From assembly GCF_003056305.1 (NCBI RefSeq), contig NZ_PYVX01000001.1, positions 372,001 through 436,000 of the forward strand: DNA of 64,000 nucleotides. Direction: 5' to 3'. The notes beneath the pieces were generated by a model. That model did not search any database, was not told the DNA's origin, and was given only the letters and a program-made list of their open reading frames with translations. Shown here one piece after another: positions 1-8,909 of the stretch. Made by a program: the position numbers and the translations under genes. Origin of the DNA: Halomonas denitrificans. Lineage in GTDB: Bacteria; Pseudomonadota; Gammaproteobacteria; Pseudomonadales; Halomonadaceae. How positions within the stretch are numbered: position 1 is the first letter of the stretch; the number at the start of each line of letters is the position of its first letter.

Positions 1-75
1 CACCCCGCCATTCAGGCTGCGCAGTCCCATGGCGAGACCGTCGAGACGAGGCGCTCGCGAAAAATCACGCAGCAT

Positions 76-110
76 GAGAAACGCCCCGCAGCCGATGGCT
101 GCGGGGCGTT
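76..110 (-). terminator. Rho-independent terminator of the tRNA-Val pair
   Basis: A GC-rich perfect stem (AACGCCCCGCAGC with its complement, 13 bp, short loop) lies directly downstream of the second tRNA on the minus strand. It is followed by a short T-rich stretch (GTTTCTC). Position and strand fit termination of the tRNA transcript. Confidence 0.75.
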
Positions 111-118
111 CTCGAATC

Positions 119-195
119 TGGTAGGACCAGGCGGATTTGAACCGCCGACCTCCACGATGTCAACGTGGCGCTCTAACCAACTGAGCTATGGTCCT
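119..195 (-). tRNA. tRNA-Val(GAC)
   Basis: The minus strand folds as a full cloverleaf of 77 nt with the CCA encoded. The 7-bp acceptor stem is AGGACCA pairing with TGGTCCT, with an A discriminator base. The anticodon stem-loop is CCACG-TTGACAT-CGTGG, giving anticodon GAC, which reads the valine codon GUC. The T arm contains GGTTCAAATCC. The gene is identical to its neighbour and separated from it by 22 bp. Confidence 0.97.
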
Positions 196-217
196 GCAAG
201 TTTTGCCGGGCGTGTGA

Positions 218-294
218 TGGTAGGACCAGGCGGATTTGAACCGCCGACCTCCACGATGTCAACGTGGCGCTCTAACCAACTGAGCTATGGTCCT
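218..294 (-). tRNA. tRNA-Val(GAC), promoter-proximal copy
   Basis: This is the same 77-nt sequence as the neighbouring copy, with anticodon GAC and an encoded CCA. It is the first gene of a two-tRNA transcript that starts just downstream of the glpK stop codon. The identical tandem arrangement suggests gene duplication for dosage. Confidence 0.97.
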
Positions 295-337
295 TCGCCC
301 TGTTGTCGGCATGACTTCGCCGTGGCAACGGATGCGT

Positions 338-365
338 ATTCTACGCAATCGAATCCGAAATGCAA
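338..365 (-). promoter_or_regulatory. Sigma70 promoter of the tRNA-Val operon
   Basis: On the minus strand a TTGCAT -35 element (360-365) and a TAGAAT -10 element (338-343) are separated by 16 bp. They lie about 45 bp upstream of the first tRNA. This is a pattern match by eye; the location between the glpK stop and the tRNA supports it. Confidence 0.6.
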
Positions 366-425
366 GCCCGGCGTGCGTTTTCTTCTCCAGCGAATCAGCA
401 AGTTGGCCCGCCCCGGCGCCGTCGG

Positions 426-1910
426 CTACTGGGTGCGGACGCGCGCGACGGCCTCCTTCCAGCCGCCGTAGAGGCGCTCGCGCTCGGCCTCCTCCATCTG
501 CGGGGTGAAGCGCCGCTCGCAGCGCCACAGCTCGGCGATCTCGTCGAGATCGCGATACCAGCCGAGACGCAGCCCCGCCAGGTAGGCGGCGCCCAAGGCC
601 GTGGTCTCCAGCACCGTGGGACGATCCACCTGCACGCCGAGCATGTCGGCCAGGAACTGCATCACCCAGTTGTTGGCCACCATGCCGCCATCGACCCGCA
701 GGATGCCCGGCGACGCCGCCATGTCATCGTCCATGCAGACCTGCAGGTCGCGGGTCTGGTAGCAGACCGCCTGCAGGCCGGCCGCCACGATCTCGGCGAT
801 CCCGGTATCCCGGGTCAGCCCCAGGATGGCGCCACGGGCCTTGGGGTCCCAGTGGGGCGCGCCCAGCCCGGTGAAGGCCGGCACCAGGTAGACGCTGTGG
901 CCGGTGCGCGTCTGGCAGGCCAGCGCCTCGGTCTCCGCGGCATTGGCGAACAGCTGCAGGCCGTCGCGCAGCCACTGCACCGTGGCCCCGGCGACGAAGA
1001 TGCTGCCCTCCATCGCATAGGTCGGCTTGCCGTCTAACCGATAGGCCACCGTGGTCAGCAGGCGGTTGCGCGACGTCTCGGCCACCGCGCCGGTGTTGAC
1101 GATCATGAAGCAGCCGGTGCCGTAGGTGCTCTTGCCCATGCCGGGGGCGAAGCAGGCCTGCCCCACCAGCGCCGCCTGCTGGTCGCCGGCCACCCCGGCG
1201 ATGGGCAGCTCGCCGCCCAGCCAGCGGGCCTCGACGCGGCCGAAATCGTCGCTGGAGTCCTTGACCTCGGGCAGCAGGCTCGCCGGAATGTCGAACAGGT
1301 CGAGCAGCGCCTCGTCCCAGCGCTGCTCGTGGATGTTGAAGAGCGCGGTACGCGAGGCGTTGGTGGCGTCGGTGGCATGCACCCGCCCCCCGGTGAGCCG
1401 CCAGATCAAAAAGCTGTCCACGGTGCCGAAGGCCAGCTCGCCGCGCTCGGCCCGCTCGCGGGCGCCGGGCACCTCGTCGAGCAGCCAGGCGAGCTTGGTC
1501 GCCGAGAAGTAGGGATCGATCAGCAGGCCGGTGCGCGCCTGGACATCTTCCAGGTGACCCGCCTCGCGCAGCCGCCGGCAGGCCTCGTCGGTGCGCCGGT
1601 CCTGCCAGACGATGGCGGGGTGCAGCGCCTCGCCGGTCTCGCGATCCCACAGCAGGGTGGTCTCGCGCTGGTTGGTGATGCCGACGCCGGCGATCTCGGC
1701 AAGCTCGACCCCGTGACTGGCGATCACCTCGCGACAGGTGGCGAGCACGGTCTCCCAGATGTCCTCCGGGTCGTGCTCGATCCAGCCGTCGTGGGGATAG
1801 TGCTGGGGGAACTCGCGCTGCGCCGTGGCGACGCTGCGCCCCTCGCGGTCGAACAGAATCGCGCGGGAGCTGGTGGTGCCCTGGTCGATGGCCAGCAGGT
1901 AAGAAGCCAT
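426..1910 (-). CDS. glpK: Glycerol kinase GlpK
   Basis: A 494-residue FGGY-family kinase that phosphorylates glycerol to sn-glycerol 3-phosphate in the cytoplasm, feeding GlpD. The N-terminus carries the phosphate-binding motif [13 protein letters not shown]. Downstream are [10 protein letters not shown] and the nucleotide-binding region around GAAYLAGL, all typical of GlpK. Length matches the family (about 500). I chose the ATG at 1910 because AGGA sits 8 nt upstream and the next residues ([12 protein letters not shown]) match the usual start. It is divergent from glpR across a 228-bp promoter region. No glpF facilitator gene is nearby, which is unusual because glpF often precedes glpK. Confidence 0.97.
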   Translation of the reverse strand: MASYLLAIDQGTTSSRAILFDREGRSVATAQREFPQHYPHDGWIEHDPEDIWETVLATCREVIASHGVELAEIAGVGITNQRETTLLWDRETGEALHPAIVWQDRRTDEACRRLREAGHLEDVQARTGLLIDPYFSATKLAWLLDEVPGARERAERGELAFGTVDSFLIWRLTGGRVHATDATNASRTALFNIHEQRWDEALLDLFDIPASLLPEVKDSSDDFGRVEARWLGGELPIAGVAGDQQAALVGQACFAPGMGKSTYGTGCFMIVNTGAVAETSRNRLLTTVAYRLDGKPTYAMEGSIFVAGATVQWLRDGLQLFANAAETEALACQTRTGHSVYLVPAFTGLGAPHWDPKARGAILGLTRDTGIAEIVAAGLQAVCYQTRDLQVCMDDDMAASPGILRVDGGMVANNWVMQFLADMLGVQVDRPTVLETTALGAAYLAGLRLGWYRDLDEIAELWRCERRFTPQMEEAERERLYGGWKEAVARVRTQ

Positions 1911-1964
1911 AGCAAGCATCCTGTTGTGGTTGTCGTGGCGTGCCAATTTCGCTTTTCGACGCTA

Positions 1965-1982
1965 ATGTTCGCTTATGATCAT
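1965..1982. promoter_or_regulatory. Candidate GlpR operator upstream of glpK
   Basis: ATGTTCG-CTTA-TGATCAT matches the known GlpR operator layout (ATGTTCG-N4-CGAACAT) at 12 of 14 half-site positions. It lies 55 bp upstream of the glpK start. The adjacent glpR gene makes autoregulated control of the glp genes likely. The match was made by eye. Confidence 0.55.
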
Positions 1983-2138
1983 TAAGCCTACTCCAGCCCG
2001 CGACCGCGCTCAAATGGCGCCGGGCGACGCGATGGGCCCCGCACCAAGGGGCACCAGGGGCACCCGAGCCGCTCGCGGGGCGCGGCGCCTGCATCCGTGG
2101 GCACGATGGCATAGAATCGGGCCAGCCAAGGAGACACC

Positions 2139-2897
2139 ATGAACCAGCAGCAACGCCAGGACGCCATCATCGAGCTGGTCCGCCGCCAGGGCTATGCCAG
2201 CATCGAGCAGCTCACCGAGCACTTCACGGTCACCCCGCAGACCATCCGCCGCGACCTCAACACCCTCGCCAACGAGGGGCGCATCCGGCGCGTGCACGGC
2301 GGCGCCGGCCTGGAGTCGAGCACCGTCAACACCGCCTACTCGACCCGCAAGACCCTCAACCTGGAGGCCAAGCAGCGCATCGCGTCGCTCCTGGCCCGCC
2401 ACGTGCCCGACCACGCCTCGCTGTTCATCAATATCGGTACCAGCAACGAGGTGATCGCCGAGGCGCTGCTCGACCACCAGGGGCTCGAGGTGATCACCAA
2501 CAACCTCAACGTGGCGGCGATCCTCCAGCACAAGGAGGACTTCAACGTGATCATCGCCGGCGGGCAGGTGCGCTCGCGGGACGGCGGCATCATCGGCGAG
2601 GCCACCATCGACTTCATCAACCAGTTTAAGGTCGACTACGGCATCATCGGCATCAGCGGCATCGACGAGGACGGCTCGCTGCTGGAGTTCGACTACCAGG
2701 AGGTGCGGGTGGCCCAGGCCATCCTGCGCAACTCCCGCCAGGTATTCCTGGCCACCGACCACTCCAAGTTCCGCCGCAACCCGGTGGTGCGCCAGGGCAA
2801 CCTGGCCCAGCTCGACGCCCTGTTCACCGATCGCGAGCCGCCCGAGGCGATCATGCGCCTGCTGAAGCAGCACGACGTCGCCCTGCACCTGGCCTAA
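2139..2897 (+). CDS. glpR: Glycerol-3-phosphate regulon repressor GlpR (DeoR family)
   Basis: A 252-residue DeoR-family repressor. Residues 1-57 form the helix-turn-helix ([19 protein letters not shown] then [11 protein letters not shown]). The C-terminal sugar-phosphate sensor domain carries the INIGTSNEV loop and the ATDHSKF motif. AAGGAG sits 6 nt before the ATG. In characterised relatives glycerol 3-phosphate relieves repression. The gene lies between glpK and glpD, which both have sites resembling the GlpR operator. Confidence 0.95.
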   Translation: MNQQQRQDAIIELVRRQGYASIEQLTEHFTVTPQTIRRDLNTLANEGRIRRVHGGAGLESSTVNTAYSTRKTLNLEAKQRIASLLARHVPDHASLFINIGTSNEVIAEALLDHQGLEVITNNLNVAAILQHKEDFNVIIAGGQVRSRDGGIIGEATIDFINQFKVDYGIIGISGIDEDGSLLEFDYQEVRVAQAILRNSRQVFLATDHSKFRRNPVVRQGNLAQLDALFTDREPPEAIMRLLKQHDVALHLA

Positions 2898-3013
2898 GGG
2901 CATCGAATAAGCGCCGCCCGGCCCTCCTGCCGCCCTCCCCTGCCCCCTTCCCGCCGGTCGACGGCACCGCTCACGCCACCTCGTGTTGGCGTGCGAGCAT
3001 GTCGCGCGCCTTG

Positions 3014-3052
3014 ATGTTCGGATTGATTTCATCTACTTTCGTTTTCGAACAT
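3014..3052. promoter_or_regulatory. Candidate GlpR operators upstream of glpD
   Basis: ACTTTCG-TTTT-CGAACAT (3035-3052) fits the GlpR operator at 12 of 14 half-site positions. A lone perfect half-site ATGTTCG lies at 3014-3020. Both are in the 187-bp gap between glpR and glpD, suggesting that glpD has its own GlpR-controlled promoter. Confidence 0.55.
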
Positions 3053-3084
3053 CACTGCATGTCCGACAGCGGACGGGAGCGCTC

Positions 3085-4626
3085 ATGAGCGACAGGCCAG
3101 ACGAGGTCCTCGACCTCTTCGTGATCGGCGGCGGCATCAACGGCGTCGGCATCGCTAACGATGCCGCCGGCCGGGGACTCGCCGTCGGACTCTGCGAGCA
3201 GGGGGACCTGGCCGGCGCCACGTCGTCTGCCAGCAGCAAGCTGATCCACGGCGGTCTGCGCTACCTGGAACACCACGAGTACCGCCTGGTGCGCGAGGCC
3301 CTGCGCGAGCGCGAGGTGCTGATGGCCAAGGCCCCGCACATCATCTGGCCGCTGCGCTTCGTGCTGCCCCATCGCCCCCACCTGCGCCCGGCCTGGATGC
3401 TGCGCGCCGGGCTGTTTCTCTACGACCACCTGGGCAAGCGCAAGACGCTGCCGGGCTCCCGGAGCATCCGGCTGGACCACCGCCAGGGGCTCGCCCCCAA
3501 TATGACCCGCGGTTTCGAATACTCGGACTGCTGGGTGGATGATGCCCGGTTGGTGGTACTCAACGCCGTGCAGGCCCGGGAGTACGGCGCCGAGCTCCTG
3601 GTGCGCACCCGCTGTATCAATGCCCGGGAGCGCGATGGCCTCTGGGAGCTCACCCTGGAGGACACCGAGAGCGGCGCGCGGCTGACGCGCCGCTGCCGCA
3701 CCCTGGTCAACGCCGCCGGTCCCTGGGTGGAGAGCGTGGTGCGCGACCAGGCCGGCCGCGATTCCCGCTACGGGGTGCGCCTGATCCAGGGCAGCCACCT
3801 GATCGTGCCGCGCCTGAACCACGACGAGCGGGCCTATATCCTCCAGAACACCGACCGGCGCATCGTCTTCGTGCTGCCCTACGAGGAGGATTTCAGCCTG
3901 ATCGGCACCACCGACCGGCGCTACGAGGGCGATCCGACACGGATCGAGGTCTCCGAGGAGGAGATCGACTACCTGCTCTCGGTGGTCAACGCGCACTTTC
4001 GCACCCGGCTCAGCCGCGAGGCGGTGATCCGCACCTTCGCGGGCGTCAGGCCGCTGTGCGACGACGAGTCGGCGGATCCCTCCGCCATGACCCGCGACTA
4101 CACACTCGATCTGGACACCCGCGGGGCCCCGCTACTGTCGGTCTTCGGCGGCAAGATCACCACCTATCGCAAGCTCGCCGAGGCGGCCCTCGAGGCACTC
4201 TCGCCCCACCTCCCCGAGATGCGGCCGCCCTGGACCGCCGAGGCGCCGCTGCCGGGCGGCGAGATCGGCGATCACGACGCCTTCGAGGCCCGCCTGCTCG
4301 CCGACTATCCCTACCTGGAGGCCAACCAGGCGCGGCGCTTCGCCCGCACCTACGGCACCCTCTGCCGGGCCTTCCTCGACGGCCGGGACTCCCAGGCGGC
4401 GCTGGGCGAGGCCTTCGGGGCCGGCCTGACCGCCGCCGAGGTCGACTACCTGATCGAGCGGGAGTGGGCGCGCAGCGCCGAGGACATCCTGTGGCGGCGC
4501 ACCAAGCTGGCCCTGCGCCTCACCGCTACCGAGCGGCAGCGGCTGACCGACTACCTCGAGGCCGCCGTCCCGCGCGCCACGTCCGGCCCCGCGGCGACGG
4601 ACGCGCAGCCCCGCCACCCCGCCTGA
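3085..4626 (+). CDS. glpD: Aerobic glycerol-3-phosphate dehydrogenase GlpD
   Basis: A 513-residue FAD enzyme, peripheral on the inner membrane. It oxidises glycerol 3-phosphate to dihydroxyacetone phosphate and passes electrons to quinone. The dinucleotide-binding motif DLFVIGGGINGVG is at the N-terminus, followed by the family signature SSKLIHGGLRYLE. VNAAGPW and FAGVRPL are also present. The ATG at 3085 is preceded by GGGAG at 5 nt spacing; upstream in-frame codons run into the promoter region and lack family similarity. It completes the glycerol pathway with glpK. Confidence 0.97.
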   Translation: MSDRPDEVLDLFVIGGGINGVGIANDAAGRGLAVGLCEQGDLAGATSSASSKLIHGGLRYLEHHEYRLVREALREREVLMAKAPHIIWPLRFVLPHRPHLRPAWMLRAGLFLYDHLGKRKTLPGSRSIRLDHRQGLAPNMTRGFEYSDCWVDDARLVVLNAVQAREYGAELLVRTRCINARERDGLWELTLEDTESGARLTRRCRTLVNAAGPWVESVVRDQAGRDSRYGVRLIQGSHLIVPRLNHDERAYILQNTDRRIVFVLPYEEDFSLIGTTDRRYEGDPTRIEVSEEEIDYLLSVVNAHFRTRLSREAVIRTFAGVRPLCDDESADPSAMTRDYTLDLDTRGAPLLSVFGGKITTYRKLAEAALEALSPHLPEMRPPWTAEAPLPGGEIGDHDAFEARLLADYPYLEANQARRFARTYGTLCRAFLDGRDSQAALGEAFGAGLTAAEVDYLIEREWARSAEDILWRRTKLALRLTATERQRLTDYLEAAVPRATSGPAATDAQPRHPA

Positions 4627-4656
4627 GCGGGCGGCTCACGGCACGCGGCCCAAGGC

Positions 4657-5244
4657 TCACAGCGCGGTGATGCTGGCCGGCGCCAGGGGCGCCCGCTCCC
4701 GGTGGAGACTCAGGGAGCGCCCCTCGAGGGCGGTCAGCAGGATCTGCAGCGGGTCGCCGTGACTGACCAGCAAGATCGTCTCGTCCCGATGGCGTGCCTC
4801 CAGCTCGTCGATCACCTCGCGCATGCGTGCCGCCACCTCGGCCACGGCCTCTACGCCCCCCTGGCGCAGGGTCGGGTCCTGGGCGTCGAGCGCCCAGACC
4901 TCGGCATAGCGCGCGTCGCTCTGCCCCTCGAGCTCACCGAAGTGGCGCTCCCGCAGGCGCGGCTCGGCGGTGAGCGTCAGGCCGAAATGCGCGGCGACGC
5001 GCTCGGCGGTCTCGGCGGTGCGCAGGAAGTCCGAGTGCAGGATGCGCTGGGGCCTGGCCCAGCGCCAGTCGGCCAGCAGGGTGTCGAGCTGGGCGCACCC
5101 CTGAGGGGAGAGGCCGAACCCCGTCAGGCCAAGGGACGGCGAGCTGATGATGCGCCCCTCCTGATTGGCCTGGCTGTGGCCGTGGCGCATCAGCAGGTAG
5201 CGGTTGCGCCAGGCGCCGTCGGCGGGGGGGAAAGTGTTTGACAT
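4657..5244 (-). CDS. Histidine phosphatase (phosphoglycerate mutase-like) family protein
   Basis: A 195-residue protein of the histidine phosphatase superfamily. The phospho-accepting motif LMRHGHSQAN is near the N-terminus. RERHFGELEG supplies the usual acidic residue and LLVSHGDPLQ supplies the second catalytic histidine. Substrate cannot be read from sequence; family members act on phosphosugars, nucleotides or phosphoproteins. It is divergent from the phn transporter genes, about 120 bp away, so it may act on phosphorus compounds. The ATG at 5244 has a weak ribosome site; a TTG at 5289 is an alternative start. Confidence 0.85.
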   Translation of the reverse strand: MSNTFPPADGAWRNRYLLMRHGHSQANQEGRIISSPSLGLTGFGLSPQGCAQLDTLLADWRWARPQRILHSDFLRTAETAERVAAHFGLTLTAEPRLRERHFGELEGQSDARYAEVWALDAQDPTLRQGGVEAVAEVAARMREVIDELEARHRDETILLVSHGDPLQILLTALEGRSLSLHRERAPLAPASITAL

Positions 5245-5305
5245 GGTTTTGTGACAAACCCTAGATTGAAGGAGGTTATTCGGAATCAATCATCGGCGGC
5301 TCGCC

Positions 5306-5323
5306 ATGTCGATATCCGAACAT
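5306..5323. promoter_or_regulatory. Possible GlpR-like operator upstream of phnD
   Basis: ATGTCGA-TATC-CGAACAT has a perfect right half-site and a 4 of 7 left half-site of the GlpR operator, in the correct 7-4-7 spacing. It is 43 bp upstream of phnD. It may be a chance match; see findings. Confidence 0.25.
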
Positions 5324-5366
5324 GCAACACACCACACGCCCTAGAACAATAATCGTGAGGCACGCC

Positions 5367-6368
5367 ATGATCTACCCTTCCGCTCGATCCGGGACACGCT
5401 CGCTCGTTCCCCTCGCCCTCTCCACGCTGCTGCCGCTGGCCATGCTGGCGAGCCAGGCCCAGGCACAGGAGGAGTGCGAGCGCGGCGCCCTGGCCGAGAT
5501 CTACTGCGACGAGAACGGCGACATGGTCGCCGACCGGCCGTCGGACGAGTCCGAGTGGGCCAACCCCGACACCCTGATCTTCGCCTACACCCCGGTCGAG
5601 GATCCGGCCATCTACTCCGACATCTGGCAGCCGTTCATCGATCACCTCGAGGAGGTGACCGAGCGCGACGTGCGCTTCTTCGCCGTGCAGTCCAACTCGG
5701 CCCAGGTCGAGGCCATGCGTAGCGGTCGCCTGCACATCGCTGGCTTCTCCACCGGCCCGACGCCCTTCGCCGTCAACCTGGCCGGCGCGGTGCCCTTCGC
5801 GCTGATGGGCTCGGACGACGGACGCTTCGGCTACACCCTGCAGCTCTACACCCACGTCGATTCCGGCATCGACGAGATGGAGGACCTCAAGGGCAAGCGC
5901 GTCGCCCACACCTCGCCGACCTCCAACTCCGGCAATCAGGCGCCGCGGGCGCTGTTCCCCGAGATGGGCATCGTGCCCGGCGAGGACTACGAGGTGGTCT
6001 ACTCCGGCAGCCACGACCAGTCCATGCTCGGCGTGGTGGCCCAGGACTATGACGCCGCCCCGGTGGCCTCGGAAGTGGTCGAGCGCATGGCCGCCCGCGG
6101 CCTCTACGACCCGGAAGACGTCAAGATCATCTACGAGTCCGACAGTTTCCCGACCACCTCCTACAACTACGCCCACAACCTGCATCCCGACCTGGTCGAG
6201 AAGATCGAGGAAGCCTTCTTCAGCTTCGAGTTCGCGGGCACCGAGCTCGGCGAGGAGTTCGAGGGCGTCGAGAAGTTCGTCCCCATCAACTACAAGGACA
6301 ACTGGAAGGTCATCCGCACCATCCAGAATGCCAACGGGGTCGAGTACACCCCCGACAACCTCCAGTAA
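5367..6368 (+). CDS. phnD: Phosphate/phosphite/phosphonate ABC transporter, substrate-binding protein PhnD
   Basis: A 333-residue periplasmic binding protein. The signal peptide covers about residues 1-33, with a hydrophobic stretch ending near AQAQE. The mature domain shows the PhnD-family pattern: a DTLIFAYTPVEDP opening, then QSNSAQVEAMRSGRLHIAGF, GKRVAHTSPTSNSG and SYNYAHNL. The ATG at 5367 has GTGAGG 7 nt upstream. It is the first gene of a phnD-phnC-phnE-phnE operon. No C-P lyase or phosphonatase genes are in the window, so the ligand (phosphonate, phosphite or a phosphate ester) is open. Confidence 0.92.
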   Translation: MIYPSARSGTRSLVPLALSTLLPLAMLASQAQAQEECERGALAEIYCDENGDMVADRPSDESEWANPDTLIFAYTPVEDPAIYSDIWQPFIDHLEEVTERDVRFFAVQSNSAQVEAMRSGRLHIAGFSTGPTPFAVNLAGAVPFALMGSDDGRFGYTLQLYTHVDSGIDEMEDLKGKRVAHTSPTSNSGNQAPRALFPEMGIVPGEDYEVVYSGSHDQSMLGVVAQDYDAAPVASEVVERMAARGLYDPEDVKIIYESDSFPTTSYNYAHNLHPDLVEKIEEAFFSFEFAGTELGEEFEGVEKFVPINYKDNWKVIRTIQNANGVEYTPDNLQ

Positions 6369-6386
6369 CCTTTCGCGAGTCAGCGG

Positions 6387-6411
6387 CGCCGGCCTTCCCG
6401 GAGGGCCGGCG
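6387..6411 (+). terminator. Intra-operon hairpin between phnD and phnC
   Basis: A CGCCGGCC stem (6387-6394) pairs with GGCCGGCG (6404-6411) across a 9-nt loop. No T-run follows. A hairpin here would be expected to protect or partly terminate after phnD, giving more binding protein than transporter, as in many ABC operons. The role is inferred. Confidence 0.4.
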
Positions 6412-6447
6412 TCGTCGTCTTGATGACCCTTTCTCGACGGACCCCTC

Positions 6448-7242
6448 ATGCTAGAGATATCCAACCTGATCAAGCGCTACGGCCGCGACGAGCCGGTACT
6501 CAAGGGGCTCGACCTGACCGTGGAAGGCAACAGCGTCGTCTCCATCGTGGGCGCCTCCGGCGCCGGCAAGAGCACCATGCTGCGCTGTATCAACCGCCTG
6601 GTGGAGCCGACCTCGGGCTCGATCAAGCTCAATGGCATCGAGCTGGTCACGCTGCGCCGCGCCGAGCTGCGCCGCGCCCGGCGCAAGATCGGCATGGTCT
6701 TCCAGGGCTTCAACCTGATCGATCGCCTCACCGTGATGGAGAACGTGCTGGCCGGACGGCTCGGCTACGTCAACCTGTTCCAGGCCGTCACCCGCCGCTA
6801 CCCGGCGGCGGACATCGAGCGCGCCTTCGTGCTGATGGAGCGCGTGGGCATCGCCCACTACGCCAACAAGCGCGCCGACGAGCTCTCCGGCGGCGAGCGC
6901 CAGCGCGTCGGCGTGGTGCGGGCGCTGATGCAGGAGCCCGAGGTGCTGCTCGCCGACGAGCCCACGGCCTCGCTGGACCCGCGTACCTCCGAGCAGATCA
7001 TGGTGCTGCTGCAGAGCCTGGCGAGCGAGCTGTCGCTGCCGGTGCTGATCAACATCCACAACGTGGCGCAGGCCCGGACCTACACCGACCGCATCGTCGG
7101 GCTGCGCCACGGCACCATGATCTTCGATGGCGCCCCCTCGGACTTCGACAAGGAGGCCCTGGAGGCCATCTACGGCGGCATCGAGGCGCCGGAGGACGAG
7201 GCGGCCCCCGCGGCCGAGGAGGTGCGCGATGGCCAGCCCTGA
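6448..7242 (+). CDS. phnC: Phosphonate ABC transporter ATP-binding protein PhnC
   Basis: A 264-residue ABC ATPase energising import with PhnD and the two permeases. It has Walker A GASGAGKST, the ABC signature LSGGERQRVGVVRAL, Walker B VLLADEPTASLDP and the H-loop region NIHN. The opening MLEISNLIKRYG is typical of PhnC. Its 3' end overlaps the first phnE start by 14 bp, indicating translational coupling. Confidence 0.95.
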   Translation: MLEISNLIKRYGRDEPVLKGLDLTVEGNSVVSIVGASGAGKSTMLRCINRLVEPTSGSIKLNGIELVTLRRAELRRARRKIGMVFQGFNLIDRLTVMENVLAGRLGYVNLFQAVTRRYPAADIERAFVLMERVGIAHYANKRADELSGGERQRVGVVRALMQEPEVLLADEPTASLDPRTSEQIMVLLQSLASELSLPVLINIHNVAQARTYTDRIVGLRHGTMIFDGAPSDFDKEALEAIYGGIEAPEDEAAPAAEEVRDGQP

Positions 7243-8044
7243 CCGCGAGGAGCGCGCCGCCCCTCGCACCTGGCGCAAGCCGCCCTTCATCGCCAACCCG
7301 CTGCTGCGCTACGGCCTGCTGGTGGTGCTGGCGGCCTACCTGGTGTGGGCCTTCGGCAGCCTGCCCTTCAACTGGGAGCGCATCAGCGAGGGGCTGCCGC
7401 GGGCGGCACGCATCTTCGGCGGCGGCTTCCCGCCGACCCTGTCGCGCTTCGACCTGCTGCTCACCGGCTTCACCGAGAGCCTGCAGATCGCCATCCTGGC
7501 GACCCTGCTCGGCGTGCTGCTGTCGGTGCCCTTCGCGGTGATGGCGGCCCGCAACGTCGCGCCGCTGCCGATCTACCTGCTGGGGCGCGCGGTGATCATC
7601 GTCTCGCGCAGCTTCCACCCGGTGATCGTCGCCATCCTGTTCGTCGCGGCGGTGGGCTTCGGTCCGCTGGCGGGCATCCTGACGCTGACCCTCTACTCCA
7701 TCGGCTTCGTCGGCAAGCTGCTCGCCGAGGAGATCGAGGAGATCGACTGGGGCCAGGTGGAGGCCATGCGCTCCACCGGGGCCGGCTACCTGGCGACGCT
7801 CTTCTACGCCGTCTTCCCGCAGATCCTGCCCCGTCAGGTGGGGCTCTCCATGTACCAGCTCGACAGCAACCTGCGAGCCTCCGCGGTGGTCGGCATCGTC
7901 GGCGCCGGCGGCATCGGCAGCACCCTGATGAACGCCTTCGGGCGCTACGACTATGACTTCGCCTTCGCCATCCTGCTGGTGATCATCGCGGTGATCCTGG
8001 CCAGCGAGGGCGTCAGCGGCTGGGTAAGGAAGAAGATATGGTAG
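7229..8044 (+). CDS. phnE: Phosphonate ABC transporter permease PhnE (first copy)
   Basis: A 271-residue inner-membrane permease with about six membrane segments. The binding-protein-dependent transport signature is in the second half (EEIDWGQVEAMRSTGAGY). I chose the ATG at 7229 because GAGGAGG lies 6 nt upstream. It overlaps the end of phnC by 14 bp and the start of the second permease by 7 bp. The two permeases probably form a heterodimer. Confidence 0.93.
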   Translation: MASPDREERAAPRTWRKPPFIANPLLRYGLLVVLAAYLVWAFGSLPFNWERISEGLPRAARIFGGGFPPTLSRFDLLLTGFTESLQIAILATLLGVLLSVPFAVMAARNVAPLPIYLLGRAVIIVSRSFHPVIVAILFVAAVGFGPLAGILTLTLYSIGFVGKLLAEEIEEIDWGQVEAMRSTGAGYLATLFYAVFPQILPRQVGLSMYQLDSNLRASAVVGIVGAGGIGSTLMNAFGRYDYDFAFAILLVIIAVILASEGVSGWVRKKIW

Positions 8045-8847
8045 ACGACGCCGACCTGTTGGCCGATCGCGTCTGGCGACGGCACAACCCCAAAGAGCAG
8101 CTGATCCGCTTCGGCGTGATGCTGCTGACCCTGATGGTGGTGGTCTGGGCCGTCAGCGACATCGACATCTTCTGGCCCTGGGTGTGGGACGCGCCCAACC
8201 AGATCTCGAGCCTCGGCGCGCGCATGTGGCCGCCGGACCCGACCCGGCTCGGCGAGATCGTCGATGCGATGATCGAGACGGTGCACATCGCCACCCTGGC
8301 GACGATGCTGACCATCTTCATCGCCCTGCCGGTCTCCTACATCGCCGCCCAGAACACCACCCCCAACCGTGCCTGCCTGTGGCTGGGGCGCTTCATCCTG
8401 GTCTCCAGCCGCTCGGTCAACACCATCATCTGGGCGCTGCTGTTCGTGGCGATCTTCGGCCCCGGGGTGCTGGCGGGGATACTGGCCATCATGTTCCGCT
8501 CGGTGGGCTTCATCGGCAAGCTGATGGGCGAGGCGATCGAGGAGATCGACCGGCGCCCGGTGGAGGCCATGGAGGCCACCGGCGCCTCCAAGGCCAAGGT
8601 GATCGCCTACGCGGTCGTCCCCCAGGTGATGCCGGCGTTCTTCGCCATCATCATCCTGCGCTGGGATATCAACATCCGCGAGTCCACGGTGCTGGGGCTG
8701 GTGGGGGCCGGCGGCATCGGGGTGATCCTGCAGGGCTCCATCGACACCTTCGCCTGGCCCACCGTGGCGACCATCCTGATCGCCATCATCGCGCTGGTGC
8801 TGGTCGGCGAGGCGGTGACCGGCCTGCTGCGCCGCAAGGTGCTCTAG
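8038..8847 (+). CDS. phnE: Phosphonate ABC transporter permease PhnE (second copy)
   Basis: A 269-residue permease paralogous to the preceding gene, with the matching coupling-loop sequence EEIDRRPVEAMEATGASK and GAGGIGVILQG. The ATG overlaps the first permease's TGG-TAG end by 7 bp, with AAGGAAG just upstream. Paired phnE genes occur in several marine and soil bacteria and differ from the single E. coli phnE. Confidence 0.93.
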   Translation: MVDDADLLADRVWRRHNPKEQLIRFGVMLLTLMVVVWAVSDIDIFWPWVWDAPNQISSLGARMWPPDPTRLGEIVDAMIETVHIATLATMLTIFIALPVSYIAAQNTTPNRACLWLGRFILVSSRSVNTIIWALLFVAIFGPGVLAGILAIMFRSVGFIGKLMGEAIEEIDRRPVEAMEATGASKAKVIAYAVVPQVMPAFFAIIILRWDINIRESTVLGLVGAGGIGVILQGSIDTFAWPTVATILIAIIALVLVGEAVTGLLRRKVL

Positions 8848-8909
8848 CCGCGGAGCAGGCACGGCGGCTATCGTGGGCGACAGGCGCCGCCCGCGCCCGG
8901 CCCTTCGAT

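Noticed and set aside
1-75. Possible gene fragment at the left edge
   Set aside because: Too short to judge; no convincing frame or motif.
119-294. The tRNA pair as an integration (att) site for a mobile island
   Set aside because: No integrase, phage gene or direct repeat of the tRNA 3' end beyond the two genes themselves is present, and the neighbours are core metabolism.
5239-5256. Two TGACA repeats between the histidine phosphatase and phnD as a Pho box
   Set aside because: The repeats are 13 bp apart, not 11, and the rest does not fit the Pho box consensus.
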